Shown here one piece after another: positions 61,041-64,000 of a stretch of 64,000 bases of DNA (position 1 is the stretch's first letter; each line of letters opens with the position of its first letter). Location of the stretch: assembly GCF_003576455.2 (NCBI RefSeq), contig NZ_CP032869.1, positions 2,914,001-2,978,000 of the forward strand, read 5' to 3'. Position numbers and translations under genes: made by a program. The notes under the pieces were generated by a model that did no database searches, was not told where the DNA came from, and saw only the letters and a program-made list of their open reading frames with translations. The DNA comes from Mucilaginibacter celer. GTDB lineage: Bacteria; Bacteroidota; Bacteroidia; Sphingobacteriales; Sphingobacteriaceae.

Positions 61041-61379
61041 ATGCCTTATAACGAGCAGTTAGCCAACCGCGTTCGCGAAGCGTTGATGGATGAGCCCATT
61101 GTTGAGGAAAAGAAAATGTTTCAGGGCGTTTGCTTTTTGGTTGATGGTAAAATGTGCGTATGTGTAAGTAAAGATAGCCTGCTTTGCCGGGTTGGCGAAC
61201 AACAGGCGCATATTGAACTGGAAAAAGGCAACTGCACCCAAATGATTAACGCCGGCCGGGTAATGAAAGATTTTGTTTATGTGGATGAAACGGAGGTTAA
61301 CACCGCCAAAGGCCTTCATTACTGGATTTCGTTATGCCTTGCGTTTAATCCTTTAGCTAAAGCATCAAAAAAGAAGTGA
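61041..61379 (+). CDS. TfoX N-terminal-domain protein
   Basis: 112 residues. The TfoX_N block is seen in KKMFQGVCFLVDGKMCVCVSKDSLLCRVG (about residues 24-52) and MKDFVYVDETEV (about 75-86). Full-length TfoX/Sxy helps competence regulation in gamma-proteobacteria; free-standing N-domains such as this one are widespread and of unknown function. It stands alone, divergent from the YCII gene and ending 1 base before the convergent transporter gene. Confidence 0.85.
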   Translation: MPYNEQLANRVREALMDEPIVEEKKMFQGVCFLVDGKMCVCVSKDSLLCRVGEQQAHIELEKGNCTQMINAGRVMKDFVYVDETEVNTAKGLHYWISLCLAFNPLAKASKKK

Positions 61380-61380
61380 T

Positions 61381-62922
61381 CTATTCTTTTTTCACAGCAC
61401 TGTTCCGGATAAAAGCAACCGACATTGATGCGCCCAGGAAAGCTAATCCCGCGCAGATCCTCATAATATTGCTGTATGCCAAGATAAAGCTGTTATGGTA
61501 GGCTGTTTCAATCGCTTTCCTGTCAGGGCCGTTAATACCATCGGGTACTTTGGCATTACCTAAGTTAGCCGCCTGTTCCGTAACCGCCTTTTTATTTTTT
61601 TCGGAGAGCGGCATTTTCTTCAAATCGCCCTGCATCGCTCCCGAAAAGAACAATACTGCGAGTGCGCCGAAAATGGCATTTGCAAAAACGTTGGCAATGC
61701 GGGTCATGGCGTTATTAATGCCCGAAGCCGTACCCGAAAAATGATCGCTTACCGAGCCCATTACCGTTGCTGTAAGCGGAGCCACGGTTAATGACATCCC
61801 GAAACCAAAAACCAGCACCCCGGGGAAAAAGCTTGTCCAATAATCAGCAGGTCCGGCAGTTTGTTTAATGAAAGATAGGATGAGCAAGCCCACACCGGCC
61901 AAAGCCGGACCGATAATTAACAACAACCGCGGGCCTTTTTTATCGGCTATGCTACCGGCATAACGAGCTATCGAGATCATCAGCACGGTAAACGGTAAAA
62001 AGGTGAGACCAGATTGCAGCTGGCTATATCCCTGCACCTGCACCATGTTTAGCGACATGAACAGCATCCCGCCGCCCAAACCTGCATACAGAAAAAAAGT
62101 AAGCAGGTTTATTCCGCTGAAGGTTTGATTGTTAAAAAGGCTAAGCGGCATCATAGGATGTTTGCTTGTACGTTCAATATAAATAAAGGCCGCAAGCAAT
62201 AAAAGCCCGGCTGCAAGCGAACCGTAAACCTGCCAGTTATTAAGCCCAACAGCCGGCATCCTTAAAAAACCGAACGTAAGCAGGGCCAATCCTAAGGCAA
62301 TTGAGATAGCCCCGGGAAAATCAATCGACTGATCTGCCCCGTCATCCCGGCTTTCGGCAACCTTTCGCCACAGGATAAGCAGCGCGGCAATGCCGATGGG
62401 TACATTGATAAAAAATATATAGCGCCATAAGCCTGCATCGGCCAGGGCCCCGCCAAGTACGGGGCCGCCCATAGTAACCACCGTAGTAATGGCCGACCAT
62501 GTACCTATAGCCTTTCCTCGTTCTTTTACATCGATAGAGGATGAAATAAGCGAGAGGCTTCCGGGAATCATCAAAGCCCCGCCTATGCCCTGGATAATTC
62601 TGAAAATGATGAGATAAAAAACACCGGGCGACAGGCCGCAAAGCGCCGACCCGGCTATGAAGATGAAAATACCCGCCGTAAAAATTTTCTTCCGGCCCAG
62701 CTTATCGCCAAGCGAGCCACCTATAAGAATGAGCGAGGCCAGCATCAGCAGGTAAGCATTCAGGATCCAGAACAGATCGGCACCTTTGGCATTGAGGCTT
62801 TGCTGCAGGGCAGGTAGTACTACGTTAAGCGCTGTACCATCAATAAAAGCCATAGCCGATGCCAGTATTGCCGAAACCATGATCCATTTACCGGCCGGGC
62901 TGCTTAAGGAAACTGTAGCCAT
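61381..62922 (-). CDS. Drug exporter of the DHA2 major facilitator family (14 helices)
   Basis: 513 residues with 14 predicted membrane helices, the EmrB/QacA type. Helix 1 starts WIMVSAILASAMAFIDGTALNVVLPALQ (about residues 13-40); motif A is GGSLGDKLGRKKIF (about 68-81) and the antiporter motif C AITTVVTMGGPVLGGALAD (about 145-163). It moves hydrophobic toxic compounds out against protons. No membrane-fusion or regulator gene is next to it, so it may act alone. A hydrophilic loop lies between the last two helices (about residues 425-470: LKKMPLSEKNKKAVTEQAANLGN). Confidence 0.92.
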   Translation of the reverse strand: MATVSLSSPAGKWIMVSAILASAMAFIDGTALNVVLPALQQSLNAKGADLFWILNAYLLMLASLILIGGSLGDKLGRKKIFTAGIFIFIAGSALCGLSPGVFYLIIFRIIQGIGGALMIPGSLSLISSSIDVKERGKAIGTWSAITTVVTMGGPVLGGALADAGLWRYIFFINVPIGIAALLILWRKVAESRDDGADQSIDFPGAISIALGLALLTFGFLRMPAVGLNNWQVYGSLAAGLLLLAAFIYIERTSKHPMMPLSLFNNQTFSGINLLTFFLYAGLGGGMLFMSLNMVQVQGYSQLQSGLTFLPFTVLMISIARYAGSIADKKGPRLLLIIGPALAGVGLLILSFIKQTAGPADYWTSFFPGVLVFGFGMSLTVAPLTATVMGSVSDHFSGTASGINNAMTRIANVFANAIFGALAVLFFSGAMQGDLKKMPLSEKNKKAVTEQAANLGNAKVPDGINGPDRKAIETAYHNSFILAYSNIMRICAGLAFLGASMSVAFIRNSAVKKE

Positions 62923-63015
62923 ATTTTATAAGGTTAATTGGTATCTCCCAATACAAAGTTGCGTTAATTGATTGGATTAGCTAAGCCATCCGGCAATTAA
63001 TTATCTGCAATATGA

Positions 63016-63708
63016 CTATCGCCTGAAAACTCCGATATTTTCCGGGCAGAATAATATGAGCAGCGCGATTGCCGCAAGATCAAGCTGAAAAACTGCCGAT
63101 GCCCTAACCGCGGAGAAAAGCATCGCTAAAGCACTCAGCACCATTAACGCGATGATATGATTACGATGCGGAACCGGGATCCCCGTTTTATCAATAAAGC
63201 GTTTGGCCTTAAAATTATTACGGTAGATAAGGGGGAGTATTAAAATGTAAAAAGCGCCTGCGGCTATAAGTACCCAGTATAAAGCAATTTTACCTGTTTC
63301 ATTAATTTTAACTATATCATTTACGTTTGTGCCAGTCACAATCTTATCGGCCTTAAAAAAATGATGTGTTGATAGGTGAACAAGATCGGGCAGGTTCGAT
63401 AAAGTTTCGGCGGCAAAAAACAGGCTCAGCATGCCTGTTAAAATCAGAACCGCACAAAATTGAATACTGCGGTAGCGGGCAAGCCTCAGCATATACACTA
63501 CTGATACCACGAAAACTGCTATAAATAGCAGCACACTAATATACCCGATAAAACCTCCCTCGCGATTGTAAAAAATCTCGAAATAAGTTTTATTGGCAGA
63601 GAACAGTACAATAGCCGTTAGCGTAACAAGAGCAGCCAAACCTAATACCAGGAATTCGGGCCTGGTTAAATTATTGTTTTTACGCGCAGTATTATAGGTG
63701 TTAAGCAC
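63016..63708 (-). CDS. Hypothetical membrane protein with about six helices
   Basis: 230 residues, not recognised. Hydrophobic segments at about 18-38, 52-74, 80-98, 143-162, 186-203 and 208-224. Between the third and fourth helices is a polar loop (HLSTHHFFKADKIVTGTNVNDIVKINETGK, residues about 111-140). No catalytic or transport motif is visible. It lies 93 bases upstream of the DHA2 exporter gene, same strand, but without overlap or a clear common promoter. Confidence 0.75.
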   Translation of the reverse strand: MLNTYNTARKNNNLTRPEFLVLGLAALVTLTAIVLFSANKTYFEIFYNREGGFIGYISVLLFIAVFVVSVVYMLRLARYRSIQFCAVLILTGMLSLFFAAETLSNLPDLVHLSTHHFFKADKIVTGTNVNDIVKINETGKIALYWVLIAAGAFYILILPLIYRNNFKAKRFIDKTGIPVPHRNHIIALMVLSALAMLFSAVRASAVFQLDLAAIALLILFCPENIGVFRR

Positions 63709-63910
63709 AGTTTTATCAATAGGTGATTAATGATTAACACCTGCCAGCCACAACATGTTTGTAGTTGCGTTTTAATTTGGATAACAACGCTGATTATCCA
63801 GCCTTTTAAATTTTACCTGTAGCTTCTGTCACTTAATAATGTGCATTCGTCACACTTTGTTTATATAGCGGCAGACACTTGATAATATTGATCAAAAATC
63901 AATAACCATC

Positions 63911-64000
63911 ATGAAAAAGCTTATCCTTATACTTATTCATATCACCATCGCCTGCCTGTTGAGTGTACAGCCCCTACAGCAACCTGTAGCTTTAAGCCGG
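63911..64000 (+). CDS. Start of an exported protein, truncated by the window edge
   Basis: An open frame from ATG 63911 to the window end (30 codons) with a hydrophobic leader (MKKLILILIHITIACLLSV) that looks like a signal peptide. No domain can be identified from this much. The preceding 200 bases hold a short palindrome (TGGATAA 63778-63784 and TTATCCA 63794-63800) and no other gene. Confidence 0.6.
   Translation, partial: MKKLILILIHITIACLLSVQPLQQPVALSR

Noticed and set aside
1..64000. CRISPR array, transposase, integrase, prophage, tRNA or rRNA genes
   Set aside because: I looked for spaced identical repeats, mobile-element proteins and tRNA cloverleaf or rRNA sequences and found none; the only repeats are short intergenic palindromes.

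Overview
The window looks like a chromosomal segment of a Bacteroidota bacterium, most likely family Sphingobacteriaceae (Mucilaginibacter/Pedobacter-like). The evidence is: Bacteroidota-type promoters (a TTTG -33 element and a TAnnTTTG -7 element, best seen before rpmH, rplU and the SRP RNA); A-rich leaders instead of strong Shine-Dalgarno sites; an arginine cluster with the acetyl/succinyl-ornithine type carbamoyltransferase; a YpdA-type reductase; small TonB C-terminal-domain proteins; and a LytTR/His_kinase pair. It is ordinary chromosome with dense genes, short REP-like inverted repeats between them, and no transposase, integrase, phage gene, tRNA, rRNA or CRISPR that I could find.

Layout. 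1-2.3 kb: the 3' end of a nonribosomal peptide synthetase (A-PCP-TE) followed by its Sfp-type phosphopantetheinyl transferase. 2.3-8.0 kb: a GT2 glycosyltransferase, penicillin-binding protein 1C, a PolB-like 3'-5' exonuclease and a fused two-domain peptide ABC ATPase. 8.3-14.6 kb: RNase R, a polyprenyl diphosphate synthase, and four small TonB-C-terminal-domain proteins around an M1 aminopeptidase. 14.7-18 kb: L27 (with a long acidic/basic tail), L21, a small membrane-anchored protein and a dicarboxylate symporter. 18-26 kb: an ECF sigma factor with a membrane partner, a PaiA-like acetyltransferase, an acyltransferase-histidine kinase-LytTR regulator operon, DNA polymerase IV and two tandem 2H phosphoesterases. 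At 26.06 kb lies the SRP RNA gene, followed by a YpdA-type reductase.

27.3-39.9 kb is an arginine/proline/aspartate amino-acid region: a GNAT enzyme, argG, a cupin, argC, argD and argF', then an insertion of paiB, a Na+/H+ antiporter and NDH-2, then argB, proC and an aspartate kinase. Upstream of this cluster is a roughly 270-nt leader holding a 42-codon open frame with three consecutive arginine codons near its end and a base-pairing element that overlaps its stop codon. I read this as a candidate arginine-responsive leader peptide, and it is the most interesting regulatory signal in the window. argE and argH are not present here.

39.9-47.1 kb: a SWIM zinc-finger protein with a 971-residue DUF6493-like repeat protein, and an S9 peptidase. 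47.2-55.8 kb: priA, a DUF423 protein, two lipid- or envelope-associated proteins of uncertain role, tsaB, yidD, rnpA and the short rpmH gene, and a secreted ankyrin protein. 56-64 kb: a ChaN-like protein, mscL, rpoN, a DUF6596-type sigma factor paired with a YCII protein across a strong hairpin, a TfoX-N protein, a DHA2 drug exporter, an unknown membrane protein, and the first 30 codons of a further exported protein running off the right end.
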